Shown: positions 33,039 to 42,030, numbered from the stretch's first letter. The stretch is DNA of 56,332 nt from Pseudomonas asplenii (GCF_001293465.1 NZ_JSYZ01000005.1:1-56332); one strand, 5' to 3'. Translations and numbers: made by a program. Notes: generated by a model from the letters alone, not told the origin.

Positions 33039-33956
33039 TCAACAGAGCCGCCGCTGGTAAACATCCAGGTTTGCGTAAACCAGCGCCAACGTCGGCGTCG
33101 CCACACCGGCGGCGGACCCACGGGCCAGCAAATCGCCGATGATCTGATCGGCTTCTATCGTGCGGCCGGCGACCAGGTCCCGGTACATCGAGGAGGTCTG
33201 TGGGGAGTCTTTCAAGGTCAGGATGCGCCGGGCCTCAGCCAGGAATCCCTCGCTGGGCGCTTCTCCAACGACGCGAACGATAGCGACGACCTCATCGATA
33301 ATGCGTGTCGCGAACTCAAGTCCGCCTCGGGCCGCCACGACCTCGCCAATGCTGCCTCGCATCAGGCAGTTGATGCTGCCCATCGCGGCCAGCAAGGTCC
33401 ATTTCTCCCACATTTCCCGAAGGATGGCAGGGGAGGTTCTGGCTTCAAAACCGGCCTGGTCGAAGAGTTGATGAACCTGGCGTAGCCGCTCGGAACTGCT
33501 TCCATCCAGCTCGCCGTAGGCCATGTTGCTGAAGGTGCCCTGCTGAACGATTTGCCCTTGTTCATCCAGGCTGGTCGCCACTTTGCAAAGGCACCCGAGC
33601 AGCCGGTCAGCCCCGAAGCGCTCGGCGATCAGGTCCATGTGCCGCATCCCGTTCAACAGCGGCAGGATGACGGTGGATGGGCCTACGGCACCGGCCATGT
33701 CCGTCAAGGCAGACGCCAGCATGTAGGCCTTCACGGCCACGACGATGACGTCGTAAGGTGCCTTGATCTGGTCTACCGTGACCAGTTGAGGCTGGATTTC
33801 AATCGTTCCGGAGGGGGTCACTACACGCAGGCCATTCTCCTGAAGCTGAGAGGCACGCTGCGCACGCACCAGGAACGTCACATCTCTGCCTGCCTTGGCC
33901 AGCAGTGCCCCGAAAAAACCACCGGTAGCCCCGGCTCCTACGATCAATATGCGCAC
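33039..33956 (-). CDS. Ketopantoate reductase family protein (ApbA/PanE-like)
   Basis: A 305-residue Rossmann reductase starting MRILIVGAGATGGFFGALLA, the GxGxxG NADP site, with VVAVKAYML and LNGMRHMDL in the nucleotide domain and KWTLLAAMGSINCLMRG, where a Lys is in the expected catalytic position. PanE makes pantoate for coenzyme A, but Pseudomonas carries several paralogues with unknown substrates; this one is not in a pan operon. The start is GTG 33956. A second paralogue is encoded at 39907-40803. Both share the fold but not close sequence. Confidence 0.85.
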   Translation of the reverse strand: MRILIVGAGATGGFFGALLAKAGRDVTFLVRAQRASQLQENGLRVVTPSGTIEIQPQLVTVDQIKAPYDVIVVAVKAYMLASALTDMAGAVGPSTVILPLLNGMRHMDLIAERFGADRLLGCLCKVATSLDEQGQIVQQGTFSNMAYGELDGSSSERLRQVHQLFDQAGFEARTSPAILREMWEKWTLLAAMGSINCLMRGSIGEVVAARGGLEFATRIIDEVVAIVRVVGEAPSEGFLAEARRILTLKDSPQTSSMYRDLVAGRTIEADQIIGDLLARGSAAGVATPTLALVYANLDVYQRRLC

Positions 33957-34024
33957 CGACGGTCTCCGCGAATCAGCTGAAACGGATGAATTTTCATTAT
34001 GCGGGTATATGCCCGTAAATGACT

Positions 34025-34077
34025 TTAGATGATGGGTGACTGAGGGTCAACCGGATTAAAGTTCACTCATCATCTAA
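34025..34077. repeat. Long inverted repeat between two leftward genes
   Basis: TTAGATGATGGGTGA (34025-34039) pairs with TCACTCATCATCTAA (34063-34077), 14 of 15 positions, around a 23-base loop. A smaller GCGGGTATATGCCCG repeat lies just to its left. It could be an operator or a structure ending the upstream transcript. Confidence 0.55.
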
Positions 34078-34136
34078 TCGTGAGTGGCCAGCAGGGTAGG
34101 ACAATGGCTGGCCGAGGCCTGCACCTCCCAGGCACT

Positions 34137-34898
34137 TCACCTGCCATCCTTGATCTCGTAATCGTGAGGAGTGAAGAAGCGCCCCTTGGGTGTGGGAAGA
34201 CGGTTCGTCGTGTAGTGCTCATACCAGTACAGGGCTGTCGCCCAAATCGCCTCCGGGCTGGAGGCCCGTGACTCCAGTCCCGGCGTGATATCAAGGCCAG
34301 CAGAGGCAAACAGGGTTTCCAGCATGCAGGCCGATGGCAGCCCGACCCCATCGTGAATGGGGTTGGGCGTACGGGCGACGCCCCAGGCAAATGCCAGCCA
34401 GCGCAGTACGTGCTCCAGGGCATCGATATAGCTGCGCCCCTTTTCAAACAGCAGCAGTTGGCTGAGCACCGTTTCCTGTGGCACCGGAAAGGTAATCAGT
34501 GCAATGTTTTTCCACTTGCGGGTGTTGCCAAACTCGGACAATGGGGTTTCCACGACGCCGTTGCGCTCGGTGGCGAACAGGCCATCGGCAGGCTGGAACA
34601 GCGGCACGTGGATGACGGTCGATTCCTTCAGCGAGCGCTGATGAAGTTTCAATAACACGGCGGACGACCAGTACGACGGTAGCAGGTCGAAGCGCAGGTG
34701 CGATTGGCCGATACGCAGCCTCCAGGACAAGGTGTCGTTGGCACCCAACAGCAGGATGTAGGATTGCTCGAGTGGTGCGTCCCCACCCAGTGCGGCGATG
34801 GCGCGTGCCAGCCAGTCGATATTGTTTTCTCTGGCCGGACGCTGCTGCTCGACGAAGTCGGGATTGGGATTGGCTACCTTGTTGAACTTCATGGGCAT
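34137..34898 (-). CDS. Hypothetical protein
   Basis: A 253-residue soluble protein beginning MPMKFNKVANPNPDFVEQQR. It has no signal peptide or membrane segments. Segments SYILLLGANDTLSWRLRIG and SAVLLKLHQRSLKESTVIHV look like beta-strands of a globular domain, and the C-terminal half is helical with many aromatic residues (WATALYWYEHYTTNRL). No family recognised. It starts 24 bases after the PhoD-like gene on the same strand, so the two are one operon and may act together. Confidence 0.7.
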   Translation of the reverse strand: MPMKFNKVANPNPDFVEQQRPARENNIDWLARAIAALGGDAPLEQSYILLLGANDTLSWRLRIGQSHLRFDLLPSYWSSAVLLKLHQRSLKESTVIHVPLFQPADGLFATERNGVVETPLSEFGNTRKWKNIALITFPVPQETVLSQLLLFEKGRSYIDALEHVLRWLAFAWGVARTPNPIHDGVGLPSACMLETLFASAGLDITPGLESRASSPEAIWATALYWYEHYTTNRLPTPKGRFFTPHDYEIKDGR

Positions 34899-34922
34899 GG
34901 GACACCTTCCTGGCGAGGCTAC

Positions 34923-36398
34923 TCAGGTATTGAGCAAGGTGAAAGGGCGGGTCGTCGTCGGGGGAGAGACCGGGGAGGTGATGGGGTGATAGGTGACCTT
35001 CATCTGAACGCCACTGCCCCAGCGGGAAAATTCGACAATGGCGACCTGGTTCCCGCTCCAGCGATTGTGCTTGTCGTCCTCGTTGTCTCTGGGCTTGAAC
35101 TGCTTTTGCGCGCCAATGGTCGCGGCTGGCGCTTCAGGTGCGGCATGACGAAACCAGGCCTTGTGGGGGCCGAAGATACCCCTGACTTCATCCTTGAGGC
35201 TGGCCCACTGGTCCAGCACCGGCGTTACGCACAGGCTGCTTGGGGAACAGATGACTTCGGTCAGCGTGGTCCTGCCGGTACGGGTATGTACCGCTTGGGC
35301 AACCCGACTCCAGTGCACGTCGCCAGTGAGGAACACCACCTGGATGCCGTATTCGGCCAGGTTTTCGAGCACCTTCATCAGTACGGCGAACTGTTGCTGA
35401 TAGTTCGGCAGTTCGGCGTCCATCAATTTGCCGAACCGTGCCGGTTCGCAGAACAGGGTTTGCCCGGTGGCCAGCAGCCCTATGTGGGGTGTGCCGGCTT
35501 TCTTGTGGTCGATCAGTTGCTGTTCCCAGTCCCTGAGGGCCTGTTCGGTCTGCTCGGTCATCAGGCCCACGGGGCTGTCGAAGTCGAGCTGGCGATGGCT
35601 GCGGGTATCGATGAACAGCATGCACAGCGGCTCTATGTCCAGTCTCGTCCAGGTCCGATGGTTGTTGGGTGAGCCGCCTTGTTGGTAATCCTGGTACAGC
35701 TCTCGAGCAGCGTCGTCCCAGAAGTTCAGACCGGTAGGGGTTGGGGCGTGTTGGGTGCCTTTTTTCCAGAATTGCTCCCACGGATAGTTGTTCCAATACT
35801 CGTGGTCGTCCGGCAGGCACACGGCCGGGGCCTTGCTCAGGGCCTGCTGCAAACCACTCTGGCCGCTGAGCTCCGACAGCCAGTTACGTCTGTACTTGGC
35901 AGAAATGTCGCTGCGTAGGCAGGCTGCTGTGGAGGGCATGTCGTCCAGTGGTGGCTGGTCGAGGTAGACCTGGTCACCGGCGAACAGGGACATGTCCGGC
36001 TGCTGCGGAAGGCGTTGAATGAAACGACCCACATCCACCGGGTCGGTGCCGACGCAATAGCACGACGTCAGCAGGATCTTGAACGAGCCATGGGGAGCCG
36101 AGGGGACCTTGTCCGGTAATGAGCGCACACGCAGGAAATAGGGGGCGGCCACGTTGCCAGCCTCTACCCGAATGCGGTGTTCGATGCCCGGGCCCAGGGC
36201 GGTGAAGCTGAAGATGCCCTGATGATTCACCTGGGCGCCATCACGAATAGGGAATAGCCCTTGGGTCTCTGTCGGCTGCCAGGGGGCTCCGTCCAGCTGG
36301 AAGCTGACCTTGGGCGGGTGAGTCGTGTCGAACAGTCCCACCCACAGCCTGATTTCATCAGGAGGGGCGAGCAGGGGGCGCGCCATCAGCCGGGACAT
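34923..36398 (-). CDS. PhoD-like metallophosphatase/phosphodiesterase
   Basis: A 491-residue protein with the order of PhoD-like enzymes: an N-terminal Fn3-like beta domain (PKVSFQLDGAPWQPTET), then KILLTSCYC, MSLFAGDQVYLD (metal-binding Asp), VCLPDDHEYWNN (Asp/His) and VVFLTGDVHWSRVA near the end of the metal centre. PhoD enzymes release phosphate from diesters using calcium/iron. Unlike secreted Tat-dependent PhoD, no twin-arginine signal peptide is present, so this one is probably cytoplasmic. GAGGAAAGG precedes the ATG and overlaps the end of a tiny upstream ORF, suggesting coupled translation. Confidence 0.82.
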   Translation of the reverse strand: MSRLMARPLLAPPDEIRLWVGLFDTTHPPKVSFQLDGAPWQPTETQGLFPIRDGAQVNHQGIFSFTALGPGIEHRIRVEAGNVAAPYFLRVRSLPDKVPSAPHGSFKILLTSCYCVGTDPVDVGRFIQRLPQQPDMSLFAGDQVYLDQPPLDDMPSTAACLRSDISAKYRRNWLSELSGQSGLQQALSKAPAVCLPDDHEYWNNYPWEQFWKKGTQHAPTPTGLNFWDDAARELYQDYQQGGSPNNHRTWTRLDIEPLCMLFIDTRSHRQLDFDSPVGLMTEQTEQALRDWEQQLIDHKKAGTPHIGLLATGQTLFCEPARFGKLMDAELPNYQQQFAVLMKVLENLAEYGIQVVFLTGDVHWSRVAQAVHTRTGRTTLTEVICSPSSLCVTPVLDQWASLKDEVRGIFGPHKAWFRHAAPEAPAATIGAQKQFKPRDNEDDKHNRWSGNQVAIVEFSRWGSGVQMKVTYHPITSPVSPPTTTRPFTLLNT

Positions 36399-36407
36399 CC
36401 TTTCCTC

Positions 36408-36518
36408 CTACGGCCAAAAGGCCCGGATGCGGTTGATGGGAGACGACGAAAACAGGGCTGGCCCAGGCTCGGGGTGAGGGCGCGACTGCCGGCTGGGGTC
36501 GTATGGAGTCGAAGACAT
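36408..36518 (-). CDS. Possible 36-residue leader protein upstream of phoD-like gene
   Basis: ATG 36518 is preceded by GGGAGGGTAAGC, an excellent ribosome site. The product is MSSTPYDPSRQSRPHPEPGP followed by ALFSSSPINRIRAFWP. Its stop TAG merges with the GAGGAAAGG site of the next gene ten bases on. It may be a small protein or a leader whose translation opens the downstream site. No hydrophobic segment. Confidence 0.45.
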   Translation of the reverse strand: MSSTPYDPSRQSRPHPEPGPALFSSSPINRIRAFWP

Positions 36519-36831
36519 GCTTACCCTCCCTGGCAAGTTGGCTTGGTAACCGGCAAGGGCGTTAGCCCGTCGTCTGTAGCGTTGAATCTAGTTCATGTCT
36601 TTTCGTTGGGGGCTGGCCGTCTGTCGGCACGCTGCGGTGCGCACTGCTGAATTCGTCGGCGTGGGGGCAGCGTTTCCAGTCGGTAGGCGAGTTGAGGTCA
36701 ATACGATCACCTGGCTCTGTCTGTTCGCCTTCACCTGATAACATGGGGTTTTGGGCACGATTGATATCAAGAACTTCACCGCGTCGTTTGCGTGTGCCAG
36801 GTCGATGCCGGGGGGCGATAGCCAGGTGGTG
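36519..36831. other. Divergent intergenic region
   Basis: This 313-base gap separates the leftward phosphatase operon from a rightward transporter and must hold both promoters. I see no gene and no convincing promoter motif. Confidence 0.4.
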
Positions 36832-38040
36832 ATGAACAACACAGCCTCTACACGTGGTTTGACGGCTCTGACGTGCGCGCTGCTGCTGAGCCAGTTCTTC
36901 CGTACCTGCCTCGGCGTCATGGCCCCTGAAATCCAGGCGGATCTGGACCTCTCGCCGGCGGGGTTCGGCCTGCTGTCATCCTGCTTCTTTCTCGCCTTCG
37001 GGTTTGCGCAGATCCCTGTCGGCATAGCCTTTGATCGCTATGGTGTAGGAGGGCCCACACGACTGTTGATGACCCTTGGGGTGCTCAGCGCCGTGCTGTT
37101 TGTCTGTGCGCCTGGCGGCCTCACCGCCATGGTGGCGCAGGCCGGATTGGGGCTTGCCTGCGCCCCCATCTTCATGGGGCTGATGCACTACGCGGCCGAG
37201 GTTCTGCCGCCTGATCGTTATGTTCCGTTCGTCAGCCGTACCAATGCGCTCGGCATGCTGGGCGCGCTGTGTGCCACGGCCCCCCTGGGCTGGCTCATAC
37301 AGGGCATCGGATGGCGCTTATCGATGGCGATCGCGGCCCTGGTCTTTGCCGTCGTCACCCTGAGCGTATGGCGAAGCGTACAGGACCGGGGGCAAGCCCG
37401 GGAGCACAGCGAGAGCCCGACGGAAATGCTCCGGGCCAGTCTGAGCCTGCTGGCCATGCCGGCGCTCTGGACCATCATCCCGATGTGCATCGCCATGGCG
37501 GCGGGCACCTCATTCAGGAACGCCTGGGGAGGCCCCTACCTGGCCAGTGTCTTCGAGCTGGACATCGGTTCTCGAGGGTTGGCCCTGGCCGTTCTGAGTG
37601 TGGGGGCTTTCTGTGTGGCCGGGCTGATGTCCTGGTTGGTCCAACGCTACGCGGTGCGCTCAACCGTCTTGAACTGGACGCTGATGACGTTCCTCGCCGC
37701 GATCGCGCTGGTGATCTGGCCGCAGGCTGGGGTGATGACCGACGTGGGCCTGCTGGCCTTGCTGGCGACGATCGGGGTGCTCCATCCACTGGTGATGTCC
37801 CATGCCCGCAACCTGCTCAAGCCTTCGCTCAGGGGGCGCGGGCTTGGCCTGCTCAATGGGTTTGTGTTCCTCGGTTCGGCTTTTGCCTCATGGGCCTATG
37901 GCCTGATTGCCGCCGATGGGCTGCACCGCGGCCTGCCCGATGCGTCGATCTACAGCGAGATATTTGCCTTTTCGGCAGCGCTGATGCTGGTTGGGGGACT
38001 GGCCTATGCCTTCAGCCCCCGGCGGTCTTTGCAGGACTGA
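36832..38040 (+). CDS. MFS transporter
   Basis: A 402-residue protein with about twelve membrane segments (LTALTCALLLSQFFRTCLGV, GLLSSCFFLAFGFAQIPVGI, and others) and the MFS signature loop IAFDRYGVGGPTRLLMTLGV between TM2 and TM3. ATG 36832 gives the usual short cytoplasmic N-terminus; the longer frame from 36751 adds an unlikely tail. The substrate is unknown. It converges with the EamA gene, 36 bases apart, so it is transcribed alone. Confidence 0.85.
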   Translation: MNNTASTRGLTALTCALLLSQFFRTCLGVMAPEIQADLDLSPAGFGLLSSCFFLAFGFAQIPVGIAFDRYGVGGPTRLLMTLGVLSAVLFVCAPGGLTAMVAQAGLGLACAPIFMGLMHYAAEVLPPDRYVPFVSRTNALGMLGALCATAPLGWLIQGIGWRLSMAIAALVFAVVTLSVWRSVQDRGQAREHSESPTEMLRASLSLLAMPALWTIIPMCIAMAAGTSFRNAWGGPYLASVFELDIGSRGLALAVLSVGAFCVAGLMSWLVQRYAVRSTVLNWTLMTFLAAIALVIWPQAGVMTDVGLLALLATIGVLHPLVMSHARNLLKPSLRGRGLGLLNGFVFLGSAFASWAYGLIAADGLHRGLPDASIYSEIFAFSAALMLVGGLAYAFSPRRSLQD

Positions 38041-38076
38041 AGGGGACTGGCCCCGAGAAAGCCTGGCGGGCCTTGC

Positions 38077-38937
38077 TCACAGGCTGATCGCCACGATTCC
38101 GGCCAGCACGATCACCGCCCCGGTGACGCGACGGGTGAGATTACCCTCGCGAAAGAGCCAGTACGCGAGGAAAGAGCCGATGACAATGGACGACTCGCGC
38201 AGAGGCGCGACAAGGGCCACCGGCGCGCTCAGCATGGCCGTGAGAACGAGGACGTAGGCCAGCGGCGAGAGCACGGCGACGATGAGGATCGGCACCGCGT
38301 CGGCACGCAGGACGGCAGGGATCCGATGCCGGCGCCGCAGCGCCACGGGGGTCAGCATCAGGCATTGCAGCAGGAGTGTGCCGGCGTAATAGCTCAGCGG
38401 CGCCAGGTGCCACGAGGTGACCGAATAGCTGTCCCAGAGGGTGTAACTGGCAATGGTGGCACCCGTCGCTCCTCCCCAGAGCACCCCCGGCCGCGCCAGG
38501 CTGTTTGCGCTTCTGAACAGATTGCCGACAACGACGAGAATACCCACGACGATGAGCAATGCGCCGAACATCGCGACCACGGTGACCCGCTCCCCCAGCA
38601 GGAGCACCGCGACCAGCATCGTCAGCATGGGCCCCGTGCCGCGGGCGACGGAATAGACCACCCCCAGCTCTGCGCGCTGGTAACCGGCCTGCAGGATAAG
38701 GGAGTAGGCGATGTGCAATGTCGCCGAGACGGCGCAGCCCACCACGAACCGCCAATCGAACACCTGCTCACCCATGACCATGAGCGCAATGCCAATCGGC
38801 ACGCAGAGCAGCGCCGAGGCGCAGCTATAGGCCCAGACGAACAGATAGGTGTCTTCGCGCTTGTATTTGGAGGCGATGTTCCACAGCGCATGGGCTGTCG
38901 CCGCGACGAGGACGAGCGCGACAGTGCCCGCGTTCAT
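38077..38937 (-). CDS. EamA/DMT-superfamily transporter
   Basis: A 286-residue protein with ten hydrophobic segments in two EamA repeats, starting MNAGTVALVLVAATAHALWN and with YSVARGTGPMLTMLVAVLLL closing the first repeat. Such proteins export amino acids or other metabolites. It overlaps the stop of the RpiR regulator gene by one base (TGATG), so both are one operon, and the regulator presumably senses a compound tied to this transporter. Confidence 0.85.
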   Translation of the reverse strand: MNAGTVALVLVAATAHALWNIASKYKREDTYLFVWAYSCASALLCVPIGIALMVMGEQVFDWRFVVGCAVSATLHIAYSLILQAGYQRAELGVVYSVARGTGPMLTMLVAVLLLGERVTVVAMFGALLIVVGILVVVGNLFRSANSLARPGVLWGGATGATIASYTLWDSYSVTSWHLAPLSYYAGTLLLQCLMLTPVALRRRHRIPAVLRADAVPILIVAVLSPLAYVLVLTAMLSAPVALVAPLRESSIVIGSFLAYWLFREGNLTRRVTGAVIVLAGIVAISL

Positions 38938-39821
38938 CAGTTGATGTCGGGCAGGTCGATGCCTGCCCGCTCGGCCCGACGGCTGCGCTGCGGGTCGCGC
39001 AGGGCGATGCCCGCGACCAGCGCGTCAATCACCACGAGTTGGGCCAGCCGGCTTCCCGCTGCGGCAATCTGCGCCGGCAATGGTGCTCCGCCGACCACCA
39101 GCGCGATATCCGCGAGGGTCGCCAGTGGCGTGCCGTACTGGTTGGTGATGGCAATGAGCGAGGCCCCGGCAGAGGCGGCTGCATCGGCGATGGCGAGCGT
39201 GGATGAAGTGCGTCCGGTCGAACTGACGGCGATGACGACATCACCCGGGCCCAGGAGGCGGGTGGCGATCATCGCCGACAGGTAGTCCGGAATGCTGATG
39301 GTCGTGACGCCGACCGCGCGCAGGCGGAAGACGGCGTCGGCGGCGACCGTGGAGGAGGGGCCGGCGCCGAATGCAATCACCTGTCGTCCTGACAGGAGTG
39401 TATTGACCGCCTTGTCGAGCGCAGCGAGTTCGAGGGCCCCGCCGAGTGCGGTCAGGGCGTCGGTACCGGCGCGAATGGACGTCTCCAGCACGGCGGCCGA
39501 CGTCGCGTCCGCGGCGAGGGCTTCAGGCGGCGCGAAGAACCTGGTGGTGCCGCGGGCGCGGGCGATCTCTATCTTCAGTTCGGCGAAGCCGCCGAACCCG
39601 ATCGCACGCACCGCGCGAATCACGCTCGGCGGCGATACACCGGCCCGGGCGGCAACCTGCGCGGTCGTGCTGGCCCCGACGAACAGGGGATCGGCGAGCA
39701 GGACCGCGACGACCTTCGCTTCGCTTGCAGCCAGGCCACCACTACGGGCCTGAATGCTTCCGATCAATTGTCCCAAACGCTCGGCGTCGCCTGTAATGTG
39801 GTTACTATTTTCCTTCGTCAT
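38937..39821 (-). CDS. MurR/RpiR-family transcriptional regulator
   Basis: A 294-residue protein starting MTKENSNHITGDAERLGQLI, with an N-terminal RpiR helix-turn-helix (STTAQVAARAGVSPPSVIRA, GFGGFAELKIEIAR) and a C-terminal SIS sugar-binding domain (VIAFGAGPSSTVAADAVFRL, VVIAVSSTGRTSSTLAIADA). These regulators bind sugar phosphates or similar ligands. ATG 39821 is preferred over an upstream start at 39857. A 12-bp palindrome directly upstream suggests self-regulation and control of the divergent reductase gene. Confidence 0.9.
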   Translation of the reverse strand: MTKENSNHITGDAERLGQLIGSIQARSGGLAASEAKVVAVLLADPLFVGASTTAQVAARAGVSPPSVIRAVRAIGFGGFAELKIEIARARGTTRFFAPPEALAADATSAAVLETSIRAGTDALTALGGALELAALDKAVNTLLSGRQVIAFGAGPSSTVAADAVFRLRAVGVTTISIPDYLSAMIATRLLGPGDVVIAVSSTGRTSSTLAIADAAASAGASLIAITNQYGTPLATLADIALVVGGAPLPAQIAAAGSRLAQLVVIDALVAGIALRDPQRSRRAERAGIDLPDIN

Positions 39822-39823
39822 GC

Positions 39824-39835
39824 GTAATATATTAC
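39824..39835. promoter_or_regulatory. Palindromic operator candidate between rpiR-like and reductase genes
   Basis: GTAATATATTAC is a perfect 12-bp palindrome directly before the regulator start and about 70 bases before the divergent gene, a typical place and symmetry for an RpiR-dimer site. Confidence 0.5.
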
Positions 39836-39906
39836 AGTTGCCGGGTTGATAGCACAATCACCGTATGAACCGGTGTTCCGCCTCAGACTCGAAGGAGTGC
39901 GTTTCA

Positions 39907-40803
39907 ATGAACCCCACCATCAAAACAACCGTCGCTGTTCTGGGGCCGGGTGCGATCGGCACCACGATCGCCGCGGCGCTGCACGAAGTCGGCCGGACGC
40001 CGTTGCTGTGTGGACGTACGCCCCGCGACAGCCTGACGCTGCACGATGGCGATCGACTGATCGTCGTGCCCGGCCCGGTGCAGACGGATCCCGCGCCGAT
40101 GGATCGACCGGTCGACCTGGTGTTTCTCGCGGTCAAGGCGACTCAAACCGCGGCGGCTGCACAATGGCTGGCGGCGTTGAGTGGTCCGCAAACCGTCGTA
40201 TGCGTCCTGCAGAATGGGATCGAGCAGTTGGAGAGCGTCACCCCGCATTGCCCGCAGGCGCGCGTCGTTCCCGCGGTGGTGTGGTTCCCGGCCCAGGCGC
40301 AAGCCGATGGTTCGGTACGCTTGCGTGGCGACGTGCACATCAGCCTGCCAGACGCATCGGCCTCCCACGGGGTGGCGCAGGTACTGCAAGGCACCCGATG
40401 CTCGGTGGATCTGGCCCCGGATTTCAAGGCTCTGGCGTGGCGCAAACTGATGCAGAACGCGGCGGCCGGCCTCATGGCGCTCACGCACCGTCGTTTGGGC
40501 ATGTTCAGCCGGCCCGACATGGCCAGGCTTGCCCTGGACTATCTGCAGGAGTGTCTGGCCGTGGCACGCGCCGAGGGTGCCGAACTGGGCGATGAGGTGC
40601 CACAGGCCATCCTCGAGAAGTTTCAGGCAGCTCCCGCCGACATGAGCACCTCCATCCTGACGGATCGCGAAGCGGGTCGGCCACTCGAATGGGATATCCG
40701 CAACGGTGTCATTGCGCGTCGCGGCCGGGCTCTCGGTGTTCCGACGCCCATCAGCGATGTCCTGGTGCCGCTTCTCGCCGCCGCAAGCGAGGGCCCTGGC
40801 TGA
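39907..40803 (+). CDS. Ketopantoate reductase family protein
   Basis: A 298-residue Rossmann reductase with VAVLGPGAIGTTIAAALHEV at the N-terminus (GxGxxG), VFLAVKATQT and LQNGIEQLE, and AWRKLMQNAAAGLMALTHRR in the C-terminal helical domain (Lys is the expected catalytic residue). ATG 39907 follows GAAGGAGTG. Divergent from the RpiR regulator across a palindrome, so likely under its control; the true substrate may be a keto acid linked to the EamA transporter rather than ketopantoate. A good terminator follows. Confidence 0.83.
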   Translation: MNPTIKTTVAVLGPGAIGTTIAAALHEVGRTPLLCGRTPRDSLTLHDGDRLIVVPGPVQTDPAPMDRPVDLVFLAVKATQTAAAAQWLAALSGPQTVVCVLQNGIEQLESVTPHCPQARVVPAVVWFPAQAQADGSVRLRGDVHISLPDASASHGVAQVLQGTRCSVDLAPDFKALAWRKLMQNAAAGLMALTHRRLGMFSRPDMARLALDYLQECLAVARAEGAELGDEVPQAILEKFQAAPADMSTSILTDREAGRPLEWDIRNGVIARRGRALGVPTPISDVLVPLLAAASEGPG

Positions 40804-40833
40804 TCCAGCGGCGCGGGCTGATCGCCGATAATG

Positions 40834-40866
40834 CTGCCGCCCTTTGACCAGGCGGCAGATTTTTAT
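40834..40866 (+). terminator. Rho-independent terminator after reductase gene
   Basis: Stem CTGCCGCC / GGCGGCAG with a 9-base loop followed by ATTTTTAT. Confidence 0.85.
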
Positions 40867-40917
40867 CCCGGAGCGTGAATCAATAGCCCCCCTCACAGAC
40901 CAGTAAAGGTGATAGGA

Positions 40918-42030
40918 ATGTTTGACTTCAGCCTGCTCGGGAAGAGCCGATTCGTGCGGCCTGGACCCTTGTGCCTGTTAGCGGTCTTGACGCTGCATGC
41001 TTCTTTCTCAAGTGCCCATGCAGTGGATACGCAGCCCGCTCTGGCCGATTCAGGCGCGACCAAAGACGGCTCCACAATGAACGACATTCCACCGCGCCTC
41101 CAGTGGACAGCGAACTATGGCTATTGCGGCGAGACAGCATTCATCAGCGCCGGGCTCTACTATGGCCAGTACGTTTCCCAGTTCGATACTCGTGCAATTG
41201 CCAGCCCGAATATCAACCAATCGAAACGGGGTAGCCAGCTCCTGTTGGGCGTGAACGATGGGGCCACCGCCGCTCAGATGCGCTTGAAGTCTGTCGAGTG
41301 GGACAGCGTTACCACGCCGAACGCCAATGAATTCCTGGCATGGATCAAGGGTAATGTGCTGTCGGGCTATCCGGTCATCATGGGCGTTTACGAAAATCTT
41401 TCCAAATTCGACGTCTCCGGAGATGAACGGGCAGGTGATGATGAGTACGACCATATCGTGCCCGTCATCGGTGTTTCGTCCACAGGGCCAGCCAACCAGT
41501 CGGCTACCTACCAGGCCGATGACATCATTACGTTCAGCGATAATGGCCTTTGGTCGCCTGACGGCCCGCCGGCCTATCTTTATCGCTTCAAGTTCGGCGC
41601 CTTTCAGGCGAGCCGCCAGGAGGCCAATAATGAAAATCGACCGGTGTATTCCTTGCCTCGCGGCGGAAAAAACTATGCTGTGGCCATTACCGGAATCATC
41701 GACCGGGACGGACAGACTCTGCCGGTTCGTCTGACCACCGACGTGAACGAAGAAAGGCCCGTGATGGGCGCCGGTTCGAACACCCGCCCTGCATCGGCGA
41801 GGGTCAACCTGACCGCCACGGTGTCGGGGCTCAGCCCTGGCGTGACGTACACCCTGTACCGCTACGACAGCTTCGACAAGGTGCCCGAAGCGGGCTTTAA
41901 CAAACGAGCGTCCATGGCGGACAAACAGTGGAAAATCAACATCAAGACGGGGTCGACCTACGTGTTGAACGAAACAATACGTTCAGATCAGGTAGCTGTA
42001 TATCGAGCTGTTCCAGTTACGGCTCCATGA
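40918..42030 (+). CDS. Secreted papain-fold (C39-like) cysteine-peptidase-like protein
   Basis: A 370-residue protein. The N-terminus MFDFSLLGKSRFVRP is followed by a hydrophobic run LCLLAVLTLHASFSSAHA with an AHA-like signal-peptidase site near residue 35, so it is exported. A papain-type triad is visible: Cys70 in NYGYCGETAF, His179 in DEYDHIVPVIGV, Asn/Asp near 207-209 (FSDNG). The C-terminal ~90 residues look like an Fn3-type beta domain (VNLTATVSGLSPGVTYTLYR). ATG 40918 has AAAGG eight bases upstream. It might process peptides or surface proteins in the periplasm or outside. Family call moderate; catalytic residues look complete. Confidence 0.65.
   Translation: MFDFSLLGKSRFVRPGPLCLLAVLTLHASFSSAHAVDTQPALADSGATKDGSTMNDIPPRLQWTANYGYCGETAFISAGLYYGQYVSQFDTRAIASPNINQSKRGSQLLLGVNDGATAAQMRLKSVEWDSVTTPNANEFLAWIKGNVLSGYPVIMGVYENLSKFDVSGDERAGDDEYDHIVPVIGVSSTGPANQSATYQADDIITFSDNGLWSPDGPPAYLYRFKFGAFQASRQEANNENRPVYSLPRGGKNYAVAITGIIDRDGQTLPVRLTTDVNEERPVMGAGSNTRPASARVNLTATVSGLSPGVTYTLYRYDSFDKVPEAGFNKRASMADKQWKINIKTGSTYVLNETIRSDQVAVYRAVPVTAP

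Noticed and set aside
34698..35672. 324-codon plus-strand frame
   Set aside because: Antisense of the PhoD-like and hypothetical genes; no domain.
38326..39285. 319-codon plus-strand frame
   Set aside because: Antisense of the EamA and RpiR genes.
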